Of a DNA stretch of 7,332 bases, positions 7,001 to 7,332 are shown piece after piece. The notes beneath the pieces are model-generated. The model was not told the DNA's origin, did no database searches, and worked only from the letters and a program-made list of their open reading frames with translations. Origin of the DNA: Gemmatimonas phototrophica (GTDB lineage Bacteria > Gemmatimonadota > Gemmatimonadetes > Gemmatimonadales > Gemmatimonadaceae); NCBI GenBank assembly GCA_945870175.1, contig CAMBRJ010000141.1:1-7332 (forward strand), given 5' to 3'. Position 1 is the first letter of the stretch, and each line of letters starts with the position of its first letter. A program made the position numbers and the translations under genes.

Positions 7001-7332
7001 ATGGGGCTACTACATGGCGAGGTGACGGCGGGGATTCTCCGGGTGTTTCGGGAGGTGCATGACGAACTGCGGCATGGGCATCCGGAGGTGATTTACCAGC
7101 GGGCGATGGTGATTGCCCTTGCCGACGCGGGGTTCACCGTGGCGCGTGAGGTGGATGTCGCGGTGAGGTTTCGTGGGAGAGTGATTGGGCGTGGGCGGCT
7201 GGACCTCGTGGTGAACGACCTCGTCGTGCTCGAGTGCAAAGTGGCCCGCGCGGTCGAGCCGGAGCACGTGGGCCAGCTCCTCGGCTACCTCAAGGCTACG
7301 AAGTATGAGGTCGGCCTCGTCCTCACCTTCGG
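7001..7332 (+). CDS. GxxExxY-family protein, PD-(D/E)XK nuclease-like, truncated by the right window edge
   Basis: About 110 codons are visible from ATG 7001; the next upstream in-frame stop is at 6965 and no other start lies between. The family signature appears as GHPEVIY (residues 26-32), after the usual helix ending VHDEL (19-23). Core nuclease-fold residues follow: D68 in GRGRLDLVV and E78-x-K80 in VVLECK, then Q92 and Y96 (QLLGY), resembling the QxxxY element of RecB/Cas4-type PD-(D/E)XK proteins. The family is usually about 120-140 residues, so only a short C-terminal strand and tail should be missing. Members are widespread, often present in several copies, and have no established function; nuclease activity is inferred from the fold. 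There is no clear Shine-Dalgarno, and no export signal, unlike the other genes in the window. Confidence 0.9.
   Translation, partial: MGLLHGEVTAGILRVFREVHDELRHGHPEVIYQRAMVIALADAGFTVAREVDVAVRFRGRVIGRGRLDLVVNDLVVLECKVARAVEPEHVGQLLGYLKATKYEVGLVLTF

Overview
The window is high-GC DNA with densely packed genes. Most products carry Sec or lipoprotein export signals, which points to a Gram-negative (diderm) environmental bacterium. The gene mix is two exported M24 peptidases, a c-type cytochrome/copper monooxygenase fusion lipoprotein, a YcbB-type L,D-transpeptidase and a GxxExxY protein. It resembles Gemmatimonadota or a related soil lineage, but that placement is inference from gene content and composition only.

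Layout from left to right. 1-141 (-): N-terminal part of an unidentified gene that runs off the left edge, with a perfect (Pro-Ala)8 tract encoded by a hexanucleotide repeat. 149-1534 (+): exported M24 metallopeptidase of an atypical subtype. 1556-2938 (-): lipoprotein joining a CXXCH cytochrome c domain to a PHM/dopamine-beta-monooxygenase-like type II copper monooxygenase module. 3121-4647 (+): L,D-transpeptidase. 4652-6121 (-): exported Xaa-Pro aminopeptidase-like M24 peptidase with complete active-site motifs. 6312-6869 (+): exported histidine phosphatase. 6870-7000: a G-rich intergenic stretch. 7001-7332 (+): GxxExxY-family PD-(D/E)XK-like protein, cut by the right edge.

Orientation alternates through the first six genes: two convergent pairs with 21 and 4 bp between stop codons, and divergent intergenic regions between them. 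No multi-gene operon is evident; only the last two genes share a strand, separated by 131 bp. The five complete genes all appear to act in the cell envelope or periplasm (peptide trimming, cell-wall cross-linking, phosphoester hydrolysis, redox chemistry), but nothing shows that they form one pathway.

The most interesting item is the cytochrome c-copper monooxygenase fusion. All six expected copper ligands and a heme-binding motif can be read in one lipoprotein, which suggests a heme-fed, ascorbate-independent copper monooxygenase.
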